From an uncultured Candidatus Actinomarina sp. (GTDB lineage Bacteria; Actinomycetota; Acidimicrobiia; Actinomarinales; Actinomarinaceae), in NCBI GenBank assembly GCA_902593475.1, contig CACJIM010000006.1:1-63382 (forward strand): a DNA stretch of 63,382 bases, in the 5' to 3' direction. How positions within the stretch are numbered: the first letter of the stretch is position 1; the number at the start of each line of letters is the position of its first letter. This document shows, piece by piece, positions 1 to 9,143 of the stretch. The notes beneath the pieces are model-generated. The model was not told the origin of the DNA. It saw only the letters and a program-made list of their open reading frames with translations, and did no database searches. A program made the translations under genes and the position numbers.

Positions 1-1069
1 TTTTCAGAGTATCTTCAAACAATTCAGGTTCTAATAAAAATGAATCGTGTCCTTTTATTGAGTTAATAGTTGTATATTTAGTGTTAATTTCGTGATTATT
101 TAAAACTGCTAAAAAATCTTTTTGTTCATCAGGATAAAAACAAACATCTGAATCTACCGATATCACTAATGTCTCAATATCTTTTAATTTATTTAAATCT
201 TCTTGTTCAATTTTAAAATTTTGCCAACCCTTAATAATCGAAAGGTATGATTCTGGTGTAAACCTTTCTATAAACTTTTCACCTTGATGCATCATGTATG
301 ACTCTTGAGGCGTAGAAAGAAATCCTTTTATTAAGTCATCATCATATAGGGTTTCACTTTTTGCTCTATTGGAAAGCAACTCTAGAGATATATATGTTTT
401 ATGAGCAACCATTCTTGCAAGTGATAAATATTCATTATTGCGATTATTTGATTCTCTTCCTAAATCTAAAATATATGCTTGTTCAAGATTGTGAAGAGTT
501 TGGAGTGTAGAAAGCTTATATCCACTTGAAATAGAAATAAGTTTATTTACATACTCTGGATATATTGTACAAAACTCAAGTGCCATTAACCCACCTATAG
601 AGGGACCAATAACAGCTTCTAAAGACTTAACATTTAAATAATCTAAAAGTAATTTTTGTGATATCTCAATATCTTTAAATGAAACTGATGGAAAATCATA
701 ACCATACTTTTCATTTGAGCTGTTATTAATAGAACTTGGACCGGTGGAACCGTAACAACCTCCTAAATAATTTGCACAAACAACAAAATATCTGTTTGTA
801 TCAATTATTTTATTAGGACCAACAAAGCCGTCCCACCACCCTGTTTCTAATTCTTCATTCCAGGGTATATCGGGATTATCTAGTTGTTGATAGCTGCCAG
901 CCAGCATGTGACTTCCAGTAAGTGCATGAAAGACAAGAATTGCGTTATCTCTGCTCTCTGAGAGTTTTCCCTCAGTTGTGTATGCAATCTCTACATTCTC
1001 TAATAATTCACCTGAATCAAGTTTGAATTGTGGAATGTAAAACTTGCTTGAATTACTTTGTGCTTTCAA
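1..1069 (-). CDS. metX: Homoserine O-acetyltransferase (MetX), 3' end truncated by the window edge
   Basis: My own minus-strand translation gives ...FYIPQFKLDSGELLENVEIAYTTEGKLS...ILVFHALTGSHMLAG...GPSIGGLMALEF...; alpha/beta-hydrolase acetyltransferase of MetX type. Probable TTG start at 1067-1069 overlapping the metY 3' end. Absent from the ORF track because it is open at the edge. Confidence 0.85.
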   Translation of the reverse strand, partial: MKAQSNSSKFYIPQFKLDSGELLENVEIAYTTEGKLSESRDNAILVFHALTGSHMLAGSYQQLDNPDIPWNEELETGWWDGFVGPNKIIDTNRYFVVCANYLGGCYGSTGPSSINNSSNEKYGYDFPSVSFKDIEISQKLLLDYLNVKSLEAVIGPSIGGLMALEFCTIYPEYVNKLISISSGYKLSTLQTLHNLEQAYILDLGRESNNRNNEYLSLARMVAHKTYISLELLSNRAKSETLYDDDLIKGFLSTPQESYMMHQGEKFIERFTPESYLSIIKGWQNFKIEQEDLNKLKDIETLVISVDSDVCFYPDEQKDFLAVLNNHEINTKYTTINSIKGHDSFLLEPELFEDTLK

Positions 1070-2333
1070 GTGCTTGGGTTAAGTCTTCAATGATATCCTC
1101 AATATCTTCAATACCAATTGATAACCTAACAAGTTCAGGTGGTGCGCCTGCTGCAACAAGTTGCTCATCGTCAAGTTGTGAGTGTGTAGTAGAAGCAGGA
1201 TGTATAGCTAGAGATCTAGTATCTCCAACATTTGCAACGTGTCTGAACATTTTAAGGTTGTCTATAAACTTCTGACCAGCATCTTTTCCACCTTTAATAC
1301 CAAACACAACCATTGTTCCCCCTGTGCCTTTGAGATATTTTTCTGATAACTCATAAGCAGGATCATCTTTTAATCCGGGAAATCTTACCCATTCAACAAG
1401 TTCATGATTAGATAAATACTCTGCTGCTTTTATTGCATTTTCACAGTGTCGTTCCATTCTTAGACCTAATGTTTCAAGACCGCTCAAAACTTCAAAAGCA
1501 GTTTCAGGACCCATGTTTGCTCCAAGGTTTCTTAGAGGAACTGTTCTCAGCCTCAATGAATAAGCAACATTTCCTAAATCACCTAAGTCATGACCCCATC
1601 TCATGCCACCGTAACTGGTATCTGGCTTGTCATATAATGGAAAGTTTCCATTGCCCCAGTCAAAACCTCCCTTTTCAATTACTGCACCAGCAATAACCCT
1701 TCCGTGACCGGACATCCATTTTGTCAATGAGTAAACAACAATATCTGCTCCATATTCAAAGGGCTTTAATATAGCTGAAGTAGTAAATGTTGCATCAACA
1801 ATTAATGGTATTCCTTTCGAATGTGCGATCTCAGATAGGGCTGATATGTCAGCAACAACTAAACCTGGGTTTGTAATTGTTTCACAATATATCGCTCTAG
1901 TTTTGTCGTCTATCGCATTTTCAACTGCTGCTAAATCAGTAATATCAACTTTTTTTGAATCAATACCGTATTCAGGAAGAATATTGTCAAACATTGTGTA
2001 AGTTCCACCATAAAGTTGGTTAGCAGTAACAAAATTATCCCCTTGACTCATAATATTTATAAGTGAATACATTACTGCAGATGTTCCTGATGAAAGAGCA
2101 ACACACATAGCGCCGTCTTCTAGTGCGGTAAGCCTGGCTTCAAGTGCTCCAACTGTAGGATTGCCTAGTCTGGAATATATATTTCCAAACTCTTTTAAAC
2201 CAAATAAATTTGCAGCATGCTCTGTATTGTTAAATTGATATGCTGTTGTTTTATATATAGGAACAGTTATCGAACCTTCTGCATCTGCATCTGAATCCCA
2301 ACCTGCATGTATTAGCTTAGAATTAAATTTCAT
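1053..2333 (-). CDS. metY: O-acetylhomoserine aminocarboxypropyltransferase / sulfhydrylase
   Basis: PLP Cys/Met-metabolism enzyme: MKFNSKLIHAGWDSDAD...SLTKWMSGHGRVIAGAVIE...; next to metX and metK. Confidence 0.93.
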   Translation of the reverse strand: MKFNSKLIHAGWDSDADAEGSITVPIYKTTAYQFNNTEHAANLFGLKEFGNIYSRLGNPTVGALEARLTALEDGAMCVALSSGTSAVMYSLINIMSQGDNFVTANQLYGGTYTMFDNILPEYGIDSKKVDITDLAAVENAIDDKTRAIYCETITNPGLVVADISALSEIAHSKGIPLIVDATFTTSAILKPFEYGADIVVYSLTKWMSGHGRVIAGAVIEKGGFDWGNGNFPLYDKPDTSYGGMRWGHDLGDLGNVAYSLRLRTVPLRNLGANMGPETAFEVLSGLETLGLRMERHCENAIKAAEYLSNHELVEWVRFPGLKDDPAYELSEKYLKGTGGTMVVFGIKGGKDAGQKFIDNLKMFRHVANVGDTRSLAIHPASTTHSQLDDEQLVAAGAPPELVRLSIGIEDIEDIIEDLTQALESTK

Positions 2334-2336
2334 TTT

Positions 2337-2356
2337 TTCTCCTTAAATTTGGAGAA
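2337..2356 (-). promoter_or_regulatory. Shine-Dalgarno-sequestering hairpin of metY (UUCUCC-AAAUUUAA-GGAGAA)
   Basis: Perfect 6-bp inverted repeat whose 3' arm is the metY SD (AAGGAGA) just upstream of the ATG at 2331-2333. Confidence 0.65.
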
Positions 2357-2445
2357 GATTTTGACTACTTAGTTGCATTGCTGCCACATCTTCAAGCACC
2401 TTGGATAGTCTTCCAGGTTGCCGAGGTCTTTACCTTCTCTTTATG
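2352..2445 (-). promoter_or_regulatory. SAM riboswitch of the SAM-I/SAM-IV clan (metY leader)
   Basis: Minus-strand GAGAAGGUAAAGACCUCGGCAACCUGGAAGACUAUCCAAGGUGCUUGAAGAUGUGG...; GGCAACC and GGUGCU core motifs; P3 CCUGGA/UCCaAGG; shared with the metK leader. Confidence 0.8.
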
Positions 2446-2478
2446 TTCCTTAAATTATATCAAATGATTTAAATATTT

Positions 2479-3567
2479 TTAAATATTTTCTATATTTTCC
2501 CAATTTCTATCTGAATGTCCAAAATGAGAAAATAAAGTATCTTTTCTGTAATCTACGTTGGTTAAATTTAGCCTTTCAATAATAGCTCCAGGTTTCATGT
2601 CAAACTTATCAACAAAATCATCTAATTTGCTTTGTTCAACTTTAAGTGTGTCAAAAGTCTCTATTGTAAGCTCATACGGATCAGCTTTGCCAATTGCATA
2701 CGACACTCTGACTAAACAATCGTCAGCTAATTTGTGTGCAACAATATTTTTTGCTAAATGTCTGGCAGCATAAGCAGCTGATCTATCAACTTTACTCGGG
2801 TCTTTTCCTGAAAATGCTCCTCCACCTACTGGTACAGATGGGCCATAAGCATCAACTACTATTTTTCTACCTGTAAGCCCAGTGTCGCCAGCTGGTCCTC
2901 CCTTGACGAATGATCCAGATGGGTTCAAATCTAGCTCAAATTCAGATTCAACGTTACTAGCAACAATTTCAGAGACCTCTTCAAATAATTTCTTCATATC
3001 AATATCTTTATTGTGCTGGGTTGATACTACAACTTTTGTTTTTTCTCCTCCACTAGTTACCTGAACTTTTGAATCAAGATCAAGCATCTCGTCTGAGTTC
3101 TGAAGATCCCATAAAGATTTTTGTATATTTCTGGACATATCAAACGTTGGAGGCATAAATGATTTTGTTTTGTTGGTTGCAAATCCTACCATTATTCCTT
3201 GATCACCAGCACCTTGATCTTCATCGTCTTCAACAGCAGCTCGAATTTCTTCAGATTGTGGTGTTAATTCGTTATATATTGATAGATTTTCTAAATCAAA
3301 ATCTTCAAAGCTAGTCTTGATAGTTATTTTCAGTGCTTCTTTGACAATTTCAATAACATCATCAGTAGATATTGCTGCGATTTCACTGATTTCTCCTCCA
3401 ACGAGTACTAAACCACCATTCTTAGTTCCGGTAAGAAAAGTCTCAACTGCTACTCTTGACGAACTATTGTTTTCTAGAGCCTTTGTTAACACATAATCAG
3501 ATATTAAGTCCGCAATTTTATCTGGGTGTCCTGGAGACACTGTTTCAGCGGTTACATATTTTGTCAA
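2479..3567 (-). CDS. metK: S-adenosylmethionine synthetase
   Basis: AETVSPGHPDKIADLISD, GAGDQGIMVGFATN, GGAFSGKDPSKVDRSAAYAARH; TTG start with GGAGG upstream. Confidence 0.95.
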   Translation of the reverse strand: MTKYVTAETVSPGHPDKIADLISDYVLTKALENNSSSRVAVETFLTGTKNGGLVLVGGEISEIAAISTDDVIEIVKEALKITIKTSFEDFDLENLSIYNELTPQSEEIRAAVEDDEDQGAGDQGIMVGFATNKTKSFMPPTFDMSRNIQKSLWDLQNSDEMLDLDSKVQVTSGGEKTKVVVSTQHNKDIDMKKLFEEVSEIVASNVESEFELDLNPSGSFVKGGPAGDTGLTGRKIVVDAYGPSVPVGGGAFSGKDPSKVDRSAAYAARHLAKNIVAHKLADDCLVRVSYAIGKADPYELTIETFDTLKVEQSKLDDFVDKFDMKPGAIIERLNLTNVDYRKDTLFSHFGHSDRNWENIENI

Positions 3568-3599
3568 TTAAATCCTCCATAGTTATTTAAGCAAGTTTT

Positions 3600-3680
3600 A
3601 GAACGCCAATTTTTGTTGTCTAACCACATCAAAAAGCACCTTAGTTGGCAACTAGGTTGCTGAGGTATTCCTCTCTCTAT
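3600..3680 (-). promoter_or_regulatory. SAM riboswitch of the SAM-I/SAM-IV clan (metK leader)
   Basis: Minus-strand GAGAGAGGAAUACCUCAGCAACCUAGUUGCCAACUAAGGUGCUUUUUGAUGUGG; P2 GAGG/CCUC; P3 CCUAGUU/AACUaAGG with the same bulged A as metY. Confidence 0.8.
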
Positions 3681-3765
3681 GCATTTAATATGGTAATTAA
3701 AATAAAATAATTTTCAATCAACAGACAAAGAAAACTTTAAATAATTCTTTAGCTAATCTTTAACT

Positions 3766-4944
3766 ATGGTTACTGATACTAAAAAAATATTAGGTCTTTT
3801 ATTATCAGTTGGATTTTCATCAATTGGGTTTATAGCTGCAATAACTGTTACAGTCTTAGCTGCAAGAGAGGTCTCAAGTAACCCTTTATTTCTTGGATTT
3901 CCAAATGCTGTGGGTGTTGGTGGTGCATTTCTTGGAACCCAAATGTTTTATAAAATTTCGAAAAAATATTCCAGACTTGCCGCATTATCCTTGACATTTT
4001 TTGTAGGAGCTGTTGGGAGTATTGTGCTATTTTACAGTCTTATTATTGACTCTTTCATTTTATTGATGATTGGCGCACTAATACTCGGATTTGGACAATC
4101 TGCAACACTTCAATCTAGGTATGCTGCTTCATTTGTAGCAAGCGAAAAGTTTAAAGCTACAGCATTATCCCTCGCGGTTTGGTTTTCTGTGTTTGGATCA
4201 GTTTTTGGACCAAGATTAGTTAGTTTGTACTCTGACTATTTTGAGAATTTATTTAACTCTGAGTTAATTGTTGGTTATATAGTCGCAATGGTTGGTATGC
4301 TTTTTGCTTCTGCATCAGTTTTGACGTTTACTTCTTCGAATAGTTCACTCCGAGAACCAGCAGAAGTTGAAGAAGTTGCAGAGAAAGCAATTGTATCAAA
4401 AAAAGATGGTAATATTTTAACACTGCTTTTAGTACTCAATCACTTCACAATGGTTGTAATTATGTCAGCAACCCCTCTCCACGTAAAAGATATTGGCGAA
4501 ACAGTTGAATTAGTGGGGGTAATTATCAGTTACCACACTCTAGGTATGTTTTTACTCTCACCTATATTAGGAAATTATGTTGACAAATATGGATACAAAA
4601 GTTTTACATATATTGGTACTGGGATTTTATTCATGAGCTGTTTAACAACATTTTTTGATTCCGGACCACTTGCACTAAAAATAGGTCTTTACTTGCTTGG
4701 ATTAGGTTGGAACTTCAATTATGTGGCAATCAGTGCAGCTATTTCAAAATTTTCGATAAAATTTAAAACACCTTTAAACATTCGAAGCGATTCTTATGTG
4801 TTCCTCGGAAGTTTTATAGCTCACACAACCTTAGGACTCTCTTATTTATTAATTGGATATAGAGGATTAGTAACAGTAGGAATGCTTGTGAGTATATATT
4901 TGTTCTTAAATTTAAAGAAGTTAAATAAACTAGATATTGACTGA
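3766..4944 (+). CDS. MFS transporter
   Basis: About 12 hydrophobic segments, MFS-like repeats. Confidence 0.8.
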   Translation: MVTDTKKILGLLLSVGFSSIGFIAAITVTVLAAREVSSNPLFLGFPNAVGVGGAFLGTQMFYKISKKYSRLAALSLTFFVGAVGSIVLFYSLIIDSFILLMIGALILGFGQSATLQSRYAASFVASEKFKATALSLAVWFSVFGSVFGPRLVSLYSDYFENLFNSELIVGYIVAMVGMLFASASVLTFTSSNSSLREPAEVEEVAEKAIVSKKDGNILTLLLVLNHFTMVVIMSATPLHVKDIGETVELVGVIISYHTLGMFLLSPILGNYVDKYGYKSFTYIGTGILFMSCLTTFFDSGPLALKIGLYLLGLGWNFNYVAISAAISKFSIKFKTPLNIRSDSYVFLGSFIAHTTLGLSYLLIGYRGLVTVGMLVSIYLFLNLKKLNKLDID

Positions 4945-5547
4945 ATGAATGCTGATTTCACCTCAGAAGAGAAATTTTTAATTAAAAGAGATAAAGTTTT
5001 ATCAAAAGTAATTAAAACTAATGGACCCATAAAATTCGCAAAGAGTAAAAAAGATCCTTTTGATACTTTTGTAGACATAATTATTTCACAATTCATCTCT
5101 ACCCTTGCTGCCAAGAGCATTAAGGAAAAAATGTTGGAAAATTTTAACGAAAAAATGTTTAAAGTAGAAAACTTTGAAAAACTTAGCGTTATACAAATTA
5201 GAAATTTAGGATTAAGCCTCAACAAAGCCAAATCAATTAAAGCAGTGATCGGTTGGCTTGAAATGCAATCGATGAAAAATTTTTTTAATCTCACTCAGGT
5301 GGAAAGAGAAAAGTCATTATTAAAAATTTTTGGAATAGGTCCTTGGAGTGTTGATATGTTTGAAATGTTTTGCATTCGCAATAAGAATATTTTTTCTTAT
5401 GGAGATGCTGCTTTAAGACAAGCAATGATTCAGCTTAAAATGGTTGACAAAGATGCAACTCAAAAACAATTCGAAAACTATGCAGAAAAATGGGGTCCTT
5501 ACAAAACCCATGCTTGTTTACATTTGTGGGAGATGATTGAGTCTTAA
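4945..5547 (+). CDS. HhH-GPD DNA glycosylase (AlkA-like, 3-methyladenine DNA glycosylase II family)
   Basis: DPFDTFVDIIISQFIST...KIFGIGPWSVDMFEMF (HhH-GPD with catalytic Asp). Confidence 0.85.
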   Translation: MNADFTSEEKFLIKRDKVLSKVIKTNGPIKFAKSKKDPFDTFVDIIISQFISTLAAKSIKEKMLENFNEKMFKVENFEKLSVIQIRNLGLSLNKAKSIKAVIGWLEMQSMKNFFNLTQVEREKSLLKIFGIGPWSVDMFEMFCIRNKNIFSYGDAALRQAMIQLKMVDKDATQKQFENYAEKWGPYKTHACLHLWEMIES

Positions 5548-6812
5548 ATAGTAACTTTAACGTCCTCAATTGGGTGAGGAATAGGAGTAGGTCTAATATT
5601 TAAACTTTTGTCAATGGAAGGCTGCTCAACATTCTGAACGTACTTATAAATTACATTTTTAAACATATAGCTAGCAAAAAACTTTCCAATACAAGTGTGC
5701 GCTCCACCAGCAAAAGGGAAATAAGCCTTATTCGTATAAGTTGGATCTATAAACCTATACGGATCAAATACTGATGGATTATCCCAATACCTTTCATCAT
5801 GGTGAAGCAACAAAGGACTTATAGTTAAATAAGTACCGCCGTCTACGTTGTAGCCTCCAATTTTTGTATCTCTCATAACTCTTCTTATTGAAAATGGTAC
5901 TGGTGGATAATATCTGATCGCTTCTTGAAAAATTGATTCCGCAAAATTTCCATTTTTAAGTGATGAAATATCCAGTGGATCAACTTCAGAAGCTTCCTGT
6001 CGAAGATCATTTAAAAAATCTGGATTTTTTGAGAGATTATAAATTGAATTGGTAAGTGTTATGGTCGTTGTGTCATGAGCTGCAAGTAGTAAAAAAATCA
6101 TATGTTCTGCAATTTCATGATTACTTAGCCCTGCATCTCCCTTGTTTGTGTTAACTAATTCTGCAAATAGTGTTTTTTTACTTTCATCATCAATCATTTG
6201 TGACTTTGACTCAAAATAATCGAGTAAATATTCTCTTGCCTTGAGTCCCTTTTTCAACTGTGTGAATGGAAGAGGCCATCGAACAGCTGATGTAGCAGAT
6301 GCAATAGAATCCATAAAAAGATTGTTTAGCTTTTGAGATTCATCGTTTTTTACATCTAGAAAAAATAAACTCAAAGATATATCGAACATTAATTGTTTTA
6401 TGGATTCATACAAATTAAAGGTTGTTTTAGTTTTTATGCTTTCTACCCAGGTATCAATAATTGGTTGGATGATTGAAAGGTAATTATGAATTGCATCGTG
6501 CCTGAAAGAGTCTTGAAGAAGGGTTCGGTGATATTTATGATCATCAAAGTCTCGAAGCATAAGTCCGTTTTCAAATGTTGGACCAAGGGTGACTGCCCAT
6601 CCTTCTTTAGAAGAGAAATTGTCATCCTTATCTAGAAAGACTTCCTTTGTAATTTCTGGAGTCAAAAGAACTATAAAATTTTCGTTTAGCAGTGAAATCT
6701 GAAATATATCTCCATATTTTTTCTGCTTTTCAGCTGTAAAATTTAGCGCATTTCTTTGAAATGGTATAGAGTGGCCAATTATTGGTAAACCAGGAACTTT
6801 AGGTATTTCCAT
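5544..6812 (-). CDS. Cytochrome P450
   Basis: AAHDTTT I-helix motif; FAGGAHTCIGKFFA heme Cys loop. Confidence 0.95.
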   Translation of the reverse strand: MEIPKVPGLPIIGHSIPFQRNALNFTAEKQKKYGDIFQISLLNENFIVLLTPEITKEVFLDKDDNFSSKEGWAVTLGPTFENGLMLRDFDDHKYHRTLLQDSFRHDAIHNYLSIIQPIIDTWVESIKTKTTFNLYESIKQLMFDISLSLFFLDVKNDESQKLNNLFMDSIASATSAVRWPLPFTQLKKGLKAREYLLDYFESKSQMIDDESKKTLFAELVNTNKGDAGLSNHEIAEHMIFLLLAAHDTTTITLTNSIYNLSKNPDFLNDLRQEASEVDPLDISSLKNGNFAESIFQEAIRYYPPVPFSIRRVMRDTKIGGYNVDGGTYLTISPLLLHHDERYWDNPSVFDPYRFIDPTYTNKAYFPFAGGAHTCIGKFFASYMFKNVIYKYVQNVEQPSIDKSLNIRPTPIPHPIEDVKVTI

Positions 6813-6861
6813 ATTTGTATTTTACAACTTATTAAAGTGGTTGAAAAGATTGTTCATCAAA

Positions 6862-7686
6862 TTATAAAATAAACTCATCTAAATCATTACCAACAATTAT
6901 TTCGCCGTCGTAATACTGAGATATTTCAGCTTTTAGACTTTCCTCATCAAATACTGGCGGAACGAAATGATTTAATATTAGCTTTTTTACATTGGCTGCT
7001 TGAGCTAAAGTTCCAACATCTTCTGGTGTGGAATGATACTCTTTTACATTTACTAATGTATCTTGTGTCATTCTTTTATCATCAAAATTAAGACTCACAA
7101 AAACCTCATGTATTAAATAATCTGCATCTTTTGAAGCCTCTTCCAAATTTATACTGTACCGTGTATCTCCTGAATAAGTTATTTTTTTATCATCTACAAA
7201 AACTTGATACCCATATGCTGGCTCAACAGGCTGATGTTGTACCTCAATGCTTGTTATTTTTATACCCATTGATTCGTAAACAAATTCTTTTTCAATTTCA
7301 GTAATCTCAATATCTAAACCTTCATGGTTAGGTCTTTTCTCCCAGTCAACTCTTAGATTTAGTTCATCTGAATATGCTTCAACAGTTTTATCAAAAAACT
7401 TTTTTATACCCTTTGGGCCAACAATTTTAAATGGCTTAGTTCTTCCAGTATGCCACCCTGAAATATAAAGTTGATATAAATCAACAATATGGTCTGAGTG
7501 AAGATGGGTAATTAAGATGACATCTATTTCCGATGGAGCTAACCCAAACTCACTTAATCTTTGTGTTACTCCAGAACCAGCATCTATCAATATTTTTTGT
7601 TTTTCTGTAGAGATTAAAGTGCTTGGTCCATAGCGAATGTGGCTTGGGCTAGGACAGCCTGTACCAAGTAAAACAATCCTATTCAT
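6862..7686 (-). CDS. Ribonuclease Z-like metallo-beta-lactamase-fold hydrolase
   Basis: LGTGCPSP, LITHLHSDHIVDL, YSGDTRYS, LNHF. Confidence 0.85.
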   Translation of the reverse strand: MNRIVLLGTGCPSPSHIRYGPSTLISTEKQKILIDAGSGVTQRLSEFGLAPSEIDVILITHLHSDHIVDLYQLYISGWHTGRTKPFKIVGPKGIKKFFDKTVEAYSDELNLRVDWEKRPNHEGLDIEITEIEKEFVYESMGIKITSIEVQHQPVEPAYGYQVFVDDKKITYSGDTRYSINLEEASKDADYLIHEVFVSLNFDDKRMTQDTLVNVKEYHSTPEDVGTLAQAANVKKLILNHFVPPVFDEESLKAEISQYYDGEIIVGNDLDEFIL

Positions 7687-8548
7687 TTGAACCTGAATTT
7701 ATTGTTAGATTGCTTAATACTATTTGAGGTCTCATGCCCGAACTTATCTCTCGCATTGCGGTTTCAAGTTTCAAAATAAAATCATAATAATCTTGATCAA
7801 GGTTTTCTTGGATAATTAATGAACTTCCTAAATAAGTAAGACTTTCTATTAAAACAGAGTTTGGAGTTATATATCTGGTTTCATCAAAATTAGAAACGAA
7901 TTCATTTATTGTGTTGAGAAAAATTTGGTAGCGTTTTATTCTTTCTGATTCAGTTTCATTAATATCCTTTAGATCCTGTGTAGCTTCTTGTAGTTTTTCA
8001 ACTAAGTTTTTTTCTATATCCAAATTTAAATATGTACCATCTAAAAATTTTTCGAAATCTAAAGTTGAAAAATCAAATTTAATTTCATTCTCAGATTCAA
8101 GAAATATTGTCCTACATCTACTTTTTATCGTAGACAAAATTGTGTTTTGAGAATCATCTCGTGCATGTGACCAAAACTTACCAGAAGATAAAATAATAAA
8201 AATACTTCTACTTGAAGGCTCTTCGATAGTTTTAAGTAATGCATTTGATGCTTCTTCGGTTAATGACTTTACGGGAGGAAATATTACTACTTTATATCTA
8301 CCCTCAATAGGTGAGAGGCTATCTTTATTAATAACATCTCTAATATCTTCAACCCCTAAAGTGTTTAGATTTTCAGAATCTATAACCTTGATATCAGGGT
8401 GTTCAGCATAATCTTTTGAATCAAAAGCTAATAACATTGCAAACATTTTTGCTTGTTTAACTAACTCAGATGAAAAATTCGAAAATAACAAATAGGAATG
8501 AAATGGTGATTCTACTTCTTGTAATAATTTTTTATTTATTGTTGTCAA
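7679..8548 (-). CDS. holB: DNA polymerase III delta'-like subunit
   Basis: Directly downstream of tmk; VKSLTEEASNALLKTIEEPSSRSIFIILSS, TIKSRCRTI. Confidence 0.85.
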   Translation of the reverse strand: MTTINKKLLQEVESPFHSYLLFSNFSSELVKQAKMFAMLLAFDSKDYAEHPDIKVIDSENLNTLGVEDIRDVINKDSLSPIEGRYKVVIFPPVKSLTEEASNALLKTIEEPSSRSIFIILSSGKFWSHARDDSQNTILSTIKSRCRTIFLESENEIKFDFSTLDFEKFLDGTYLNLDIEKNLVEKLQEATQDLKDINETESERIKRYQIFLNTINEFVSNFDETRYITPNSVLIESLTYLGSSLIIQENLDQDYYDFILKLETAMREISSGMRPQIVLSNLTINSGSNE

Positions 8549-9143
8549 TTTCTAACCAGTTACAAATGGCCTCAATGTTTACTTCGATATCATTTTCTGC
8601 ATTCAAAATTAAAAAGCTATCTTTAAACTCTTCTGCAAGTTTTAAATATCCTTTACGCACTTTTTGAAAGAATTCTTCTTTGTCGCTTCCAATCCTGTCT
8701 GCTACTTGTTGTCTTGAAAGTGAAACTTCTGGATCTATATCAAGAAGAACAACTCTTTCAGGCCAGTTGGATTGTATTGAGATATCGTTTAATTGATATA
8801 TTTTTTCATATCCAAGACCTCTCCCTTCTCCTTGATATGCAACCGAAGAATAAGCGCTTCTGTCTGACAAAACCACCACACCATTATTAAGAGATGGGAG
8901 AACTACTTCTTCGATCAACTGAGATCTTTGAGCACAGAACAATAGTGCTTCAGCGAGTGGGTTAACTTGATAGTCGTGACTTAATAATAACTCTCTAATG
9001 CCCTCTCCTACGGATGTTCCACCAGGTTCTCTCACAATTGTATGTTCTTTGTTTTGAGAGTTTAAGATATCTGAAAGATTTTCAATAATGCTGGTTTTAC
9101 CAGATCCATCAATTCCCTCAAAGGCTATGTAATTAGAATTCAT
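8532..9143 (-). CDS. tmk: Thymidylate kinase
   Basis: YIAFEGIDGSGKTS P-loop, REPGGTSVGEGIRELLL, SDRSAYSSVAYQG. Confidence 0.95.
   Translation of the reverse strand: MNSNYIAFEGIDGSGKTSIIENLSDILNSQNKEHTIVREPGGTSVGEGIRELLLSHDYQVNPLAEALLFCAQRSQLIEEVVLPSLNNGVVVLSDRSAYSSVAYQGEGRGLGYEKIYQLNDISIQSNWPERVVLLDIDPEVSLSRQQVADRIGSDKEEFFQKVRKGYLKLAEEFKDSFLILNAENDIEVNIEAICNWLEIDNNK

Noticed and set aside
3766-6812. MFS + glycosylase + P450 as a natural-product cluster
   Set aside because: Convergent orientation and no biosynthetic core enzymes; more likely unrelated neighbours.
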